A stretch of DNA of 64,000 nt from Brevibacillus laterosporus DSM 25 (GTDB lineage: Bacteria > Bacillota > Bacilli > Brevibacillales > Brevibacillaceae), in the NCBI RefSeq assembly GCF_002706795.1, contig NZ_CP017705.1, positions 620,001-684,000 of the forward strand, written 5' to 3'. Positions within the stretch are counted from its first letter, which is position 1, and each line of letters opens with the position of its first letter. The position numbers and the translations under genes were made by a program. This document shows positions 26,806-36,125 of the stretch, one piece after another. The notes under the pieces are model-generated. The model made no database searches. It was not told where the DNA came from and saw only the letters and a list, made by a program, of their open reading frames with translations.

Positions 26806-27987
26806 GTGACACATGTTGGTAAGCGTTTACGTTACTTCCGTAAAAATCTACGTATGACTCAAGAAGAATTGTCTGTTGGTATTTGCAACCGTAGTTATGT
26901 TAGTCAAATCGAAAAGGGAAATGTTATACCATCACCCGAAATTCTTGATCAATTGGCTAAGCGTTTACAAACCGATTTAAAAGAATTATGGACCGAATCG
27001 GAATCACCGATTGGATTTTCTGAAGTAGAAATTCAAAACGCATTGCGGCACATTGTTAATCGCTTAGAAGCAAATGATATTGAGATTTCGCGTAAGTGGT
27101 TATTTAAATTAAAAGGTCAGCAGTTACGCACGGAAGATCAATGCATTTATTTATGGGCGAAAGCTGAACTAGCCTTACATGATCAGCGCTTTGAGGAAGT
27201 AGAGGAACTATTGCTCCAAAGCATCTCTCTTGCTCGTGATGTAGATGATCCTGTTTCCTTAGTGCGCAGTCTTCAATCCCTAGGAGATTACTATGGAATG
27301 ACTCGTCAGGCGAAAAAAGCAATACCGTTCTTAACCGAAGCACTACAATTGGTGAATCGTTTTGAGATTGGCGGTTTATTACGAATTTCCCTTCTATATA
27401 CGTCTGCTAAAATGCATGGAAGCTTAGAAGAATACTATTCGGCCATAGAGCTACTAAACCAGGCAGTTCAATTGAATGATTCATATGGGACCATGTACAA
27501 GAGTACTTCTATCTACATGGGCTTGGCTATTTGTCATCTGCATCTGCACCAACATGAGCAGGCTGAGAAATATAACCTTCTCGCCCTTGATGTGCTAAAG
27601 CTCGTACCCGATGAAAAGCTCATTGCTAATACGTATAATAACTTGGGTATTTTGTATCGCGTAACGAAATGCTACGATAAATCCGAGGAATACTTGTTAA
27701 AAGCAATTGATATTTTGCAAAAATTAGATCAAAAGCATTGGTTTAATAACGCTACAAACGAGCTAGCTCATCTTTATCGGGATATGGGTTACTATCAGCG
27801 AGCAAAGGAGCTCTGCGAAAGCATCATTCACAATTGCAACAACCCCCATTTGCTAGCTGAGATCAACCTGAATTATGCTAATATTTTGACCGATTGTGAG
27901 CATTATGAGCAAGCACTCTATCATTTAGAACAAGCTATGCAATATTTTACGGCAGAACGATCTACTCAGTATGTCGTACGTTCCTAA
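26806..27987 (+). CDS. HTH-TPR regulator of the RRNPP-like type, copy 1 (short C-terminus)
   Basis: A 393-residue regulator with an N-terminal XRE helix-turn-helix (VGKRLRYFRKNLRMTQEELS, then RSYVSQIEKGNVIPSPEIL) and about eight tetratricopeptide repeats, the architecture of PlcR, NprR and related peptide-sensing regulators. The start is GTG 26806, eight bases after AAAAGGTGG; the GTG at 26794 lies inside that site. It is a paralogue of the next gene, aligning throughout, but ends about 30 residues earlier, in the middle of the last repeat unit (YFTAERSTQYVVRS). No Phr-like peptide gene with a signal sequence was found downstream. Confidence 0.85.
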   Translation: MTHVGKRLRYFRKNLRMTQEELSVGICNRSYVSQIEKGNVIPSPEILDQLAKRLQTDLKELWTESESPIGFSEVEIQNALRHIVNRLEANDIEISRKWLFKLKGQQLRTEDQCIYLWAKAELALHDQRFEEVEELLLQSISLARDVDDPVSLVRSLQSLGDYYGMTRQAKKAIPFLTEALQLVNRFEIGGLLRISLLYTSAKMHGSLEEYYSAIELLNQAVQLNDSYGTMYKSTSIYMGLAICHLHLHQHEQAEKYNLLALDVLKLVPDEKLIANTYNNLGILYRVTKCYDKSEEYLLKAIDILQKLDQKHWFNNATNELAHLYRDMGYYQRAKELCESIIHNCNNPHLLAEINLNYANILTDCEHYEQALYHLEQAMQYFTAERSTQYVVRS

Positions 27988-28014
27988 TGAAGTACTTCTT
28001 AGAATCAGTACACA

Positions 28015-28074
28015 TTCTCAACAACCCGAAAAAATTGCTCGTTTATCTTTACTACACAAATAAATTGTTGAGAA
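28015..28074. repeat. Ten-base inverted repeat in the gap between the two regulators
   Basis: TTCTCAACAA (28015-28024) and TTGTTGAGAA (28065-28074) are perfect complements 40 bases apart. They lie between the stop of copy 1 and its terminator in an otherwise AT-rich 331-base gap. They may form an RNA hairpin or bind a dimeric protein. Confidence 0.4.
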
Positions 28075-28108
28075 CTATAATCAATTTATTATATCAATAT
28101 ATTTTTAA

Positions 28109-28152
28109 CAAACACGAAAAAGAGGCTTTATATCGCCTCTTTTTCGTGTTTG
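28109..28152. terminator. Strong terminator between the two HTH-TPR regulators
   Basis: AACACGAAAAAGAGGC (28111-28126) and its perfect complement (28135-28150); the T-rich right arm follows the plus-strand gene. The rest of the gap holds tandem TTGTATAATAA elements at 28250-28260 and 28262-28272, likely -10 regions for copy 2. Confidence 0.85.
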
Positions 28153-28318
28153 TTTATATTTGATAATGATTAAAGACCTATTAATTAGGCTAAAACTTTA
28201 ATTTTGATACTGTATATTTCTTTCACAACCCAAATTTAATTGTTACATTTTGTATAATAAGTTGTATAATAATATTATTCACGAAACAATCAAAATTAAT
28301 AACAAGGGTGTTTGCTAT

Positions 28319-29587
28319 ATGACGCAAGTAGGAAAAAGACTGCGCGAATTCCGCAAAAGGCTAAAGATGACACAAGAAGATTTGGCAGAAGGCATTTGTA
28401 ATCGTAGCTATGTCAGCCAAATTGAAAAAGGTCAGGTTATCCCATCGCCTGAAATTTTGGAACAATTGGCAAAACGACTACATACTGAAATTAAAGAACT
28501 ATGGACTGAAACTGAAAACCCTTCTTTCACGCTTGTCGAAATTCAAAATTCCTTACGCCACATTATTAATCGTATTGATGAACAAGAATGGGAAATTGCT
28601 CGTAAGTGGCTGTTAAAGCTACAAGGTGCTGTTATTCCACAATCTGAAGAGGGTGTTTATCTCTGGGCAAAAGGAAAAATAGCTGAAGTGGATGGTCGCT
28701 TGGAACAAGCAGAAGATCACTATAGCAATAGTATTGTTCTCACCCAAGATTCGGATAACCCAACTGTCTTGATTCGCGCCCTAGATTCCCTCGGTCACTT
28801 CTATTGTGAGCACGATCAACCAGAAAAAGCCGTTCATCTTTTGAACGAAGCTCTTCAATTATTAAATCGGTATGAAATTAGTGGCTTATTGCGTATCTCT
28901 GTTTTGTTGCATGTAGGTAGCATGCATAGTAAATTAGGTGAATTTTATTCAGCTATTGAACATTTACAACAAGCAAAAGAATTAAACAAAAATTACGGAA
29001 TCTTATATAAGAGCGGCGATCTTTATCTATCGCTAGGAAATTGTTATCATCAAATTCAACAATATCAAGAAGCAGAATCCTTCTATAGACAAGCTTTATC
29101 TATTTTTGAGATCGCCAACAATCCCGTTCGTTTGGCAGAAGTGCAATTAAATCTAGGGCTTATGTACAAAGAGACAATGGTTTACGAAAAAGCAGAAGCC
29201 TGTCTGAAACAAGCTCAGAAATTCTTATCTAATCAAACTGAAGACGAGCTTCTTAATTTTACACGTATAGCTTTAGCTGATGTCTATCGGTTGCAAAAGC
29301 GTTTAGATGAAGCGAAAACCCTTTGCCAATCTGTTATTTCTTCTGATAACGAAAAAATGTTGGCTGAGGCACAATTTATCTTAGCCGAAGTGATGTTAAT
29401 GCAAGGAGAAGATGATGAAGCTCTCATCCATCTAGAAAATGCTAGAGGTTATTTTACAATCAAAAATATGCAAGCGTTTTTAATTAAAACATACCAATTA
29501 TTGGGTCACATTCATTTAAAAAATCAGCGTTTTGAGCAAGCAGCTAAAATGTACGAGCGTTCTATTACTTTTACAGCTGAAGCTTAA
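28319..29587 (+). CDS. HTH-TPR regulator of the RRNPP-like type, copy 2
   Basis: A 422-residue paralogue of the gene upstream. The XRE domain (VGKRLREFRKRLKMTQEDLA and RSYVSQIEKGQVIPSPEIL) is nearly identical to copy 1, and the rest is a series of TPR helices such as YQEAESFYRQALSIFE and FEQAAKMYERSITFTAEA. Proteins of this kind are usually switched by short exported peptides or by protein partners, controlling sporulation, proteases or competence. The ATG at 28319 has AAGGGTG at eight bases; the longer frame covers the promoter. No peptide gene is apparent in the 200 bases that follow. Confidence 0.87.
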   Translation: MTQVGKRLREFRKRLKMTQEDLAEGICNRSYVSQIEKGQVIPSPEILEQLAKRLHTEIKELWTETENPSFTLVEIQNSLRHIINRIDEQEWEIARKWLLKLQGAVIPQSEEGVYLWAKGKIAEVDGRLEQAEDHYSNSIVLTQDSDNPTVLIRALDSLGHFYCEHDQPEKAVHLLNEALQLLNRYEISGLLRISVLLHVGSMHSKLGEFYSAIEHLQQAKELNKNYGILYKSGDLYLSLGNCYHQIQQYQEAESFYRQALSIFEIANNPVRLAEVQLNLGLMYKETMVYEKAEACLKQAQKFLSNQTEDELLNFTRIALADVYRLQKRLDEAKTLCQSVISSDNEKMLAEAQFILAEVMLMQGEDDEALIHLENARGYFTIKNMQAFLIKTYQLLGHIHLKNQRFEQAAKMYERSITFTAEA

Positions 29588-29622
29588 TTCTTTTTACTAA
29601 AAGTCTTACTTGATATCCACAG

Positions 29623-29660
29623 GGCTAACTATCCGATCTTTATGCATAGTTAGCCTTTTT
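29623..29660 (+). terminator. Terminator of HTH-TPR copy 2
   Basis: GGCTAACTAT (29623-29632) / ATAGTTAGCC (29646-29655) followed by TTTTT. Confidence 0.9.
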
Positions 29661-29690
29661 CATTTGCTTTTATCATTTTTTCATATATGT

Positions 29691-29728
29691 AAAAAAAGAA
29701 AGATGGAATAAACCACCTTTCTTTTTTT
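29691..29728 (-). terminator. Terminator of the flavin-split-barrel gene
   Basis: AAAGAAAGATGG / CCACCTTTCTTT around an AATAAA loop, with long A and T tracts on both sides; it could work in both directions. Confidence 0.7.
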
Positions 29729-29798
29729 GTAACCAATATTGTCGTTTTTTCAAAAGCTTGCATGAGCCCGATTCTTTTCGCTTATGCTAAGTAATAGC

Positions 29799-30251
29799 TT
29801 ATGTTCGAAGTGCTGTCATTACCTGTAGATCTAACTTGGTTGCTGCTTTTAGATCATAAGTCTTTTCATACTGAGGTTCTACACTGATACGAGAGCCATA
29901 AAACATAATATCCCTTACGCTTTCAATTTTTACTTCTAGCATGTTTAATTTAAGCGGTACGCCTTCCATTTTGTCTACTATAACCGTAGCAATTCCGTTA
30001 ATCGCATAAGTAGAACCACAGCCGATTAAGTTAAGCACTACTTTTGGTTCCTGACTTACATTTGTAAGAATCCGCGAACGACTATCCAGAGCAATTCGAA
30101 TCGTATGATTATCCATTGCCACTACCCAGGAAATTGCACTTAAAACAGGGGCCTTTGTCTCGTGGTCAATACTTCCTAACGTTACATAGCGTTCATGTTG
30201 TAGATATTCAAACAATTCTTCAGATAATGATTGTGCTACTGTTTCTGCCAT
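29799..30251 (-). CDS. Pyridoxamine 5'-phosphate oxidase-like flavin-split-barrel protein
   Basis: A 150-residue protein with the flavin-split-barrel pattern: EYLQHERYVTLGSIDHETKAPVLSAISW, a second strand DNHTIRIALDSRSRILTNVSQEPKVVLNL and GIATVIVDKMEGV. Small proteins of this type bind FMN, F420 or haem and act as reductases or oxidases; the substrate is not known. Start ATG 30251 with GAGGAGG. It diverges from the DUF5665 gene across 119 bases. Confidence 0.82.
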   Translation of the reverse strand: MAETVAQSLSEELFEYLQHERYVTLGSIDHETKAPVLSAISWVVAMDNHTIRIALDSRSRILTNVSQEPKVVLNLIGCGSTYAINGIATVIVDKMEGVPLKLNMLEVKIESVRDIMFYGSRISVEPQYEKTYDLKAATKLDLQVMTALRT

Positions 30252-30370
30252 ATCATCATCCTCCTCTTTTCATTACATATTGTTTATTGTACATGGGCTT
30301 AGGCGCTCTAGCAATGATGCCATATGAAAAAGATACCATTCTTACATCAAACATAAGGAGGAGAAATTTT

Positions 30371-30709
30371 TTGAGCACTCCACCCGCTTCACCCGATCGC
30401 CTCGTACAAGAATTAGAAAAAGCCGTAGAAGAATTGCAACAGGTTCGCCAATTAAATGCCACTCTACACAAAATAGGTCTGTATTTGGAAGATATTCGAT
30501 TCGCTGATATCGTGCTGAATTATACTACCCCTCGCCGATTAATTTGGACCAATTTTGTTGCAGGCTTAGCTAGAGGATTAGGCTTAACCATTGGTACTGC
30601 CATTGTTCTAGCGTTACTAGGCTCTCTTTTATCAAAATTTTTGTCCATTCCTATCATTGGCGATTACATAAGAGAAATTATTACGTATGTACAATCCTAT
30701 CGTCCGTAA
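30371..30709 (+). CDS. DUF5665 family membrane protein
   Basis: A 112-residue protein with an N-terminal helical coiled coil (VQELEKAVEELQQVRQLN) and one membrane segment at about residues 70-96 (FVAGLARGLGLTIGTAIVLAL), the layout of DUF5665. Function unknown. The start is TTG 30371, seven bases after AAGGAGGAG; the longer open frame upstream overlaps the neighbouring gene and has no site. Confidence 0.83.
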   Translation: MSTPPASPDRLVQELEKAVEELQQVRQLNATLHKIGLYLEDIRFADIVLNYTTPRRLIWTNFVAGLARGLGLTIGTAIVLALLGSLLSKFLSIPIIGDYIREIITYVQSYRP

Positions 30710-30723
30710 GTGTTTAGCTACCA

Positions 30724-30762
30724 GCAAAAGCCAGGACACAGTACTGTCCTGGCTTTTGCCAT
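30724..30762. terminator. Perfect 15-base inverted-repeat terminator
   Basis: GCAAAAGCCAGGACA (30724-30738) and its exact complement (30745-30759) around CAGTAC, between the DUF5665 gene and the converging secreted protein gene. Confidence 0.82.
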
Positions 30763-30811
30763 CCGTTTGGTCTGTTTTGTTAATCTCGCCAATGGCTCTC
30801 ACAATTCTCTA

Positions 30812-32266
30812 TCAAGCCTTGCGTTTTTCTTGCTCTTTCTCTTTATGTTTTTGTTCTTTCTCTTTCTTCTTTTGTTCTTTCTCTTGCTCTTTCTCTTTCT
30901 TTTTTTGTTCTTTTTGCTTTTCTTTATCATATTGCGGGTTATCGGTTGACTTTAACTTGGCATAGTTTTTAACCTCTAAATCTTTCTCATACAATACCGT
31001 ATCCCCATTATAAAAAGCAACATGTACAGCTGTAACATTATGATTTGAACCCTTGAACGGAAATTTTAACACATACTCATCCTGATGCCCTTGCTCAATG
31101 ATAGCTTCTATCTTTTGTTCATACTTCTTGCCATCTGGGAATGTTACCACTACCTTCATTGGATCTAAGGCCTGTTTCGGTAATTTCTCCAGCTTTTCCC
31201 TTAGATTATCCCATTTACCTTTTAAACGAAGCATTTTGTCTTTCCCATCGAAGTAGGCATCCCCCTGCCACTGTTTAAACATTTCCCATGCTCCATCTAC
31301 ATCCTTCCAGATATTTACTACCTGAATGGTTTGACGATCAATCAGCTTACCCTTCGAAAAGACTTCCACACTAGCAGAGGAGGGAATTGTAGCACCGGTT
31401 ACAGGCATCTGCCATGAGAAGGAACCTACATAGCTCCAGAATTGTTTGACTGGTATTTCTTTGGTTATTCCGTTATACGTAATTTTGACTTGGTCAGCGG
31501 AGCTCTTTACTTTCCCTTGGAATAAAACCTCATTCTGATGTGAGTTATATTTTGCCAAGGAGTAAATAAATGCATTCTCCGTAAGTACAGGAGCGTCTTT
31601 AATCCGCAATTTCGCACTTTCAACTAATTTATTTTGCTGGTATGCTTGTAGCGTTAGCATCTCTCCTGCGGATGTTTGCGGCATACTTACACGAAAAGTT
31701 TGCTTTGAAGTGAATTGTAGCACTTCAACTTTATTTCCTTTTTCAGTAGTAATAACCACCCTTGTTACACCTGGTTGAACCTTACCAGCAACTGTTGTCA
31801 CATCACCTGTTGTTTCTTCCGAATAGGAGTCAAATCCCTTCTCTAACGCTCGTACAGACAGGTAAATATGATCAAAATCTTCTTTGAAAATACTTTGCCA
31901 CTCATCTCCATATTCTTCAATAACATCCTTGAGCTTTTTCTCGAAGTTCATATTTGGGTCTTTTACAACAACATAAACCCGATCTTTATAATCTTGTAGG
32001 AGCATTTGTAAAAACAGCTTATTTTCCTTTTCTAAATTCTCTATGTTATATAAATAATTCTCTCGTACTTGGCCTGCCGGCATCATATTTTTTGCATAGC
32101 TAGATATACCATCCGTCGAAGCCGTTGCTGTTTTCACAGAGGTAGGTGTAAGAGCAGTGTTAGGTGCCTTGATCTCATAGTCAGCGTTGGCCATCAATGG
32201 GACGACAGCAAAAAGTACACCAGCAGAAGCTACGCCTACCGATAAAATTGTTATTTTTTTATTCAT
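30812..32266 (-). CDS. Secreted protein with highly charged Lys/Glu tail
   Basis: A 484-residue exported protein with signal peptide (residues 1-28, ending LMANA), a helical region, and several immunoglobulin-like beta domains (for example VLFQGKVKSSADQVKITYNG and VVVTFPDGKKYEQKIEAI). The last 45 residues are almost only Lys, Glu and Gln (KEKEQEKEQKKKEKEQ type), encoded by a CT-rich repeat at 30830-30920. Such tails often bind the cell wall or another polymer. I recognise no enzyme motif. Start ATG 32266 with AAAGGGG. Probably a cell-surface protein of this genus. Confidence 0.7.
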   Translation of the reverse strand: MNKKITILSVGVASAGVLFAVVPLMANADYEIKAPNTALTPTSVKTATASTDGISSYAKNMMPAGQVRENYLYNIENLEKENKLFLQMLLQDYKDRVYVVVKDPNMNFEKKLKDVIEEYGDEWQSIFKEDFDHIYLSVRALEKGFDSYSEETTGDVTTVAGKVQPGVTRVVITTEKGNKVEVLQFTSKQTFRVSMPQTSAGEMLTLQAYQQNKLVESAKLRIKDAPVLTENAFIYSLAKYNSHQNEVLFQGKVKSSADQVKITYNGITKEIPVKQFWSYVGSFSWQMPVTGATIPSSASVEVFSKGKLIDRQTIQVVNIWKDVDGAWEMFKQWQGDAYFDGKDKMLRLKGKWDNLREKLEKLPKQALDPMKVVVTFPDGKKYEQKIEAIIEQGHQDEYVLKFPFKGSNHNVTAVHVAFYNGDTVLYEKDLEVKNYAKLKSTDNPQYDKEKQKEQKKKEKEQEKEQKKKEKEQKHKEKEQEKRKA

Positions 32267-32385
32267 GGAACTTGCCCCTTTTCAAATTATCTGTTCCCTA
32301 GACGGTTCTTGATAGGAAAAAGTTGCGAAAAGTTAGCTAAAAATTATAGTGAGTGGATTAATCATACATAGGAATCATCCAACAA

Positions 32386-32423
32386 GTAAAAAGCTCTGCC
32401 GCTGTTTAGCTGGCAGAGCTTTT
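32386..32423 (-). terminator. Terminator after the ylaH-like operon
   Basis: AAAAGCTCTGCC (32389-32400) with its complement (32412-32423), followed by Ts on the minus strand, 64 bases past the last stop. Confidence 0.85.
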
Positions 32424-32486
32424 ATCTATCATCATTACTTTGACTTGTCCTTCTAGCTTTCTAGGAAATCATCGGGATACCTTACC

Positions 32487-32759
32487 TTAATCAGCATATT
32501 TAGGTTCATTCTGGATTGCAGTCAACAAAACGTCAACAGCTTCACGATCAAAAGTCATTTCATGTTGCTCATTATCAATTGTATACGTAACAAGATATCT
32601 ACCTTCTTCAATTTGAACTTGAAGTTGATCGATCTTATGATCCTCACGTAAAATCTGCTGAAAAAAAGCCTCTGTATCGCTTGCAGAACGATCGTTTTTT
32701 CGCAAATCCATGACAACTCGAATTTGCAACCAATTAAACAAGGCATCCGCTAGTCTCAT
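32487..32759 (-). CDS. Hypothetical 90-residue protein, coupled to the ylaH-like gene
   Basis: A small soluble alpha/beta protein, not recognised. The pattern of an N-terminal helix (MRLADALFNWLQIRVV) and three strands (QVQIEEGRYLVTYTIDNEQHE) could be a small ferredoxin-like or regulatory fold. Its ATG overlaps the stop codon of the ylaH-like gene (ATGA), so it is translated by coupling. Conserved coupling suggests a shared role, unknown at present. Confidence 0.7.
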   Translation of the reverse strand: MRLADALFNWLQIRVVMDLRKNDRSASDTEAFFQQILREDHKIDQLQVQIEEGRYLVTYTIDNEQHEMTFDREAVDVLLTAIQNEPKYAD

Positions 32760-33094
32760 GATTTTGCCTCTGTGTCACGAGTACGATTAGGTCTCGTACG
32801 CAATTTAACAATGGTCAGAATGATAATAGCTACAAATAATCCACCACGCACCGGTAGTTGTGTATCTAGGATGGCAAAAATAACAGAACCGAGCAAGAGC
32901 AGGATAATTAATAAAGCTGTTTTTAGTATTGGCATGCGTATCCTTTCTGCAAATCCCAGATAATAAACAAGTAATAGATACACAAAAATGATCCAATAAC
33001 GTTGTAAATCAGCCCACATAAAAAAATGATCGTACCATGTTAATGCTTGGGGATTTGCAGGGTCATAGATGGACGCTAGCTCTAACAACTCCAT
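32756..33094 (-). CDS. ylaH: YlaH-like membrane protein
   Basis: A 112-residue protein with three membrane segments (about residues 33-52, 58-76 and 83-97), containing VYYLGFAERIRMPILKTALLIILLLLG in pattern, which matches the YlaH-like family. Function unknown. In B. subtilis ylaH directly follows the typA gene (ylaG); here typA, nfo and this gene lie in the same direction, supporting the name. AAAGGAGAGG precedes ATG 33094; twenty bases separate it from nfo. Confidence 0.78.
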   Translation of the reverse strand: MELLELASIYDPANPQALTWYDHFFMWADLQRYWIIFVYLLLVYYLGFAERIRMPILKTALLIILLLLGSVIFAILDTQLPVRGGLFVAIIILTIVKLRTRPNRTRDTEAKS

Positions 33095-33114
33095 TCTCTA
33101 CCTCTCCTTTATTC

Positions 33115-33945
33115 TTATCCTTGTAGGTTGCGTACGTAAACCATTTCCTCAGCGTATTCCTGTTCATCATCAACTGGCGTTTCAAGAACAACAGGTAAAT
33201 GCTGCAATTTCTCAGAGCGTAAGAATTTTGCTAATGCATCACTACCAATTTCACCTTTACCAATCTTTTCGTGTCGGTCTTTTCGACTTCCATAAGGAAC
33301 TTTACTGTCATTAAAATGGATGCAAATTAGATTATCTAAATATCCGGTCTGCTCCATGTCCTCCAATAATTTATCAAAGGTTTCTTCATCCCATTGTCCC
33401 GCAGCAAATGCATGGCACGTATCAAAGCAATATCCAATCTTCTCTGGATATTTACTTGCTTTGCGAATCTCCACTAACGCACGAATGGTTAGGCCTAGCT
33501 CGGTACCTTGTCCAGCCGTATTTTCAAGCAATAGCTTCACTGGACCATTGTACTGCTCTAGAATCAAGTCAAGCGTTTCCACCATACGCTTGGTGCCATA
33601 TTCTTCGCCTTCCCCTACATGCTTCCCACAATGTACAACAGCACCAACAGCGCCATACGCTTCCGCAATGTGTAAATCCTCAACGATGGACCGAATTGTT
33701 ACTTCCTGCAAATCCTCTTTAGGTGTTGAGAGATTCGTAATATAAGGTGTATGGCAAACTAGCGTAATATCATGCTTGGTCATAATTTCTACGCCTTTAT
33801 CTGCATCTTTGTGATCAATCTTTTTAGGTTTGAGCCCCCGTGGGTTCTTTGTAAACACTTGAAAGGATTGTGCCCCCAAATGAACAGCTTGCATAGCAGC
33901 TTTTTCTAATCCTTTTGCTACACTAATATGACATCCAATTTTCAA
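33115..33945 (-). CDS. nfo: Endonuclease IV (deoxyribonuclease IV)
   Basis: An AP endonuclease of base excision repair that cuts at abasic sites, with three zinc ions. The 276-residue TIM barrel shows the family marks: GCHISVAKGLEKAAMQA at the N-terminus, the VVHCGKHVG strand, LLLENTAGQGTELG, YCFDTCHAFAAG, HFNDSKVPYGSRKDRHEKIGKG and VVLETPV, which together carry the metal-binding His, Glu and Asp residues. The start is TTG 33945 with GAGGTG in front. It sits between typA and the ylaH-like gene. Confidence 0.95.
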   Translation of the reverse strand: MKIGCHISVAKGLEKAAMQAVHLGAQSFQVFTKNPRGLKPKKIDHKDADKGVEIMTKHDITLVCHTPYITNLSTPKEDLQEVTIRSIVEDLHIAEAYGAVGAVVHCGKHVGEGEEYGTKRMVETLDLILEQYNGPVKLLLENTAGQGTELGLTIRALVEIRKASKYPEKIGYCFDTCHAFAAGQWDEETFDKLLEDMEQTGYLDNLICIHFNDSKVPYGSRKDRHEKIGKGEIGSDALAKFLRSEKLQHLPVVLETPVDDEQEYAEEMVYVRNLQG

Positions 33946-34024
33946 TCTATTTCACCTCGTGGTTTTCTTGTCTATCTGCTTTATGTCTAACATGTCTACT
34001 GTAGCAATCTTTGCTTGCCTAGTC

Positions 34025-34061
34025 AAAAGAAAAGCCGCCTTGGAGTGCTTCCAAAACGGCT
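34025..34061 (-). terminator. Terminator of typA
   Basis: AGCCG (34033-34037) / CGGCT (34057-34061) with an inner TTGGA / TCCAA pair, followed by Ts on the minus strand. Confidence 0.75.
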
Positions 34062-34104
34062 GTTCTTTCCTCATTCATTTGTGAGATAACAAAAATATAC
34101 TTTA

Positions 34105-35931
34105 CTACTCAAAACGTCTCGTTTTGTTATAACGCTCACGATCTGACTTGTTCAAGTATTTCTTACGCAGTCGAACGGAATGAGGTGTTACTTCACACAA
34201 TTCATCATCGTTCAAGTACTCAAGTGCTTCTTCCAACGTTAGGATACGAGGAGTTTTCATTTTAACTGTCTCATCCTTGTTAGCAGAGCGAACGTTGGTA
34301 GCATGCTTTTCTTTGATTACATTAACAGTCAGGTCGTTATCACGGCTATGCTCTCCAACAATCATACCCTCATACACATCAGTACCAGGATGGATAAACA
34401 TAGTTCCACGATCTTCTACTGACATCAAACCATATGTGCTAGAGGTACCTGTATCATTTGAGATCAATACACCTGCGCGGCGTCCACCTACGATACCAGG
34501 TACAACCGGGCGATAGCTATCAAAGGAGTGATTCAGGATACCGTATCCACGTGTAATGGTCATGAATTCTGTACGATAACCAATCAATCCGCGAGAAGGA
34601 ATTAGGAATTCTAAACGAACTTGTCCAAACCCATTGTTAATCATGTTCACCATTTCAGCTTTACGTGCTCCCAATGTTTCCATAACAGGACCCGTGTGCT
34701 CTTCTGGAACGTCGATGATAAGACGCTCAGCTGGCTCCATTTTCACACCATCAATTTCACGAATGATTACTTCTGGTTTAGAAACACCTAGCTCGTAGCC
34801 TTCACGACGCATGTTTTCAACCAAAATAGACAAGTGCAACTCACCACGTCCAGAAACAACGAATGCGTCTGCTGAATCAGATTCATCAACACGTAACGAT
34901 ACGTCTGTTTCTAGCTCGGCCATTAAGCGATCCCGTAGTTTACGAGAAGTAACGTGCTTTCCTTCTTTACCAGCAAATGGACTGTTGTTAACCAAGAAAG
35001 TCATTTGTAGTGTAGGTTCATCAATTTTCAAGAGTGGCAATGGATCTGGTTTATCAACGTTGCAAACCGTTTCCCCTACGTTAATATCTTCTAGACCGGC
35101 TACAGCAATAATATCACCGGCACGGGCTGTTTTTTGTTCAACGCGGTTCAAGCCTTGGAAACCAAATAGCTTTTGCACACGCATTCTCTTAATGCTACCA
35201 TCACGTTTTACAACGGATACTTGGTCATTTAGATTGATAACACCACGATAAACGCGACCAATACCAATTCGACCTAGGAAGTCGTTATAATCAAGCATCG
35301 TTACTTGGAATTGTAACGGCTCCTCTTCATTTGCTTCTGGAGCTGGAATGCCTTCAATAATTGTATCAAATAATGGTTTTAAGTCTTCTGATAAGTTATC
35401 CGGCTCCTTACCAGCAATTCCTTGAATTCCAGAAGCATATACGATTGGGAAGTCCAATTGCTCTTCTGTTGCATCTAAATCAATAAATAGGTCATAAACC
35501 TCATTGATTACTTCTTGTGGACGAGCATTATCACGGTCGATCTTGTTCACAACAACGATCGGCGTTACATTTGCTTCTAATGCTTTGCGTAAAACGAAAC
35601 GAGTTTGCGGCATGCAACCTTCAAAAGCATCAACAATCAACAAAACACCATCTACCATGCTCATGATACGTTCTACTTCACCACCGAAATCGGCGTGACC
35701 AGGCGTATCCAGAATGTTAATGGTGTAATCCATATATTTTACAGATGTGGTTTTCGCTAAGATTGTAATTCCACGCTCACGTTCCAGATCGTTGGAATCC
35801 ATCATACGCTCAGCCACATGTTGGTTGCTACGGAATGTACCGGACTGAATTAGAAGTTTGTCAACCAGTGTCGTTTTCCCGTGGTCAACGTGGGCAATAA
35901 TTGCGATATTACGAATATCAAGGCGTTTCAT
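34105..35931 (-). CDS. typA: Translational GTPase TypA/BipA
   Basis: A 608-residue ribosome-binding GTPase needed for growth at low temperature and stress. All GTPase motifs are present: [15 protein letters not shown] (G1), the switch region [13 protein letters not shown] (G3) and [10 protein letters not shown] (G4), followed by the EF-G-like domains and the TypA C-terminal domain ([15 protein letters not shown]). Start ATG 35931 with AGGAGG. Homologue of ylaG; genes ylaH, ylaJ and ylaK lie elsewhere in this window, so the yla block is partly conserved but rearranged. Confidence 0.97.
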   Translation of the reverse strand: MKRLDIRNIAIIAHVDHGKTTLVDKLLIQSGTFRSNQHVAERMMDSNDLERERGITILAKTTSVKYMDYTINILDTPGHADFGGEVERIMSMVDGVLLIVDAFEGCMPQTRFVLRKALEANVTPIVVVNKIDRDNARPQEVINEVYDLFIDLDATEEQLDFPIVYASGIQGIAGKEPDNLSEDLKPLFDTIIEGIPAPEANEEEPLQFQVTMLDYNDFLGRIGIGRVYRGVINLNDQVSVVKRDGSIKRMRVQKLFGFQGLNRVEQKTARAGDIIAVAGLEDINVGETVCNVDKPDPLPLLKIDEPTLQMTFLVNNSPFAGKEGKHVTSRKLRDRLMAELETDVSLRVDESDSADAFVVSGRGELHLSILVENMRREGYELGVSKPEVIIREIDGVKMEPAERLIIDVPEEHTGPVMETLGARKAEMVNMINNGFGQVRLEFLIPSRGLIGYRTEFMTITRGYGILNHSFDSYRPVVPGIVGGRRAGVLISNDTGTSSTYGLMSVEDRGTMFIHPGTDVYEGMIVGEHSRDNDLTVNVIKEKHATNVRSANKDETVKMKTPRILTLEEALEYLNDDELCEVTPHSVRLRKKYLNKSDRERYNKTRRFE

Positions 35932-36125
35932 AAGTTCCTCCTCGTCTTTGCATACACTCCATAATAACAGGTAATAGGTTCATTCACAATCTATAAAATG
36001 TGGAGAAATACCCGATTCCTGTCGAGAACTTTCGCTATTTCCTCCGCCATGCTTTGCCAATTCTTGACTGCACTCACATGTTAGACTGGAATAAATGACA
36101 CCAATGCACGGAAGGAGGCAATGAT

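Noticed and set aside
27969-28061. Possible Phr/NprX-like peptide gene overlapping the end of HTH-TPR copy 1
   Set aside because: The 30-residue product has no signal peptide or hydrophobic N-terminus, which exported Phr-type peptides need.
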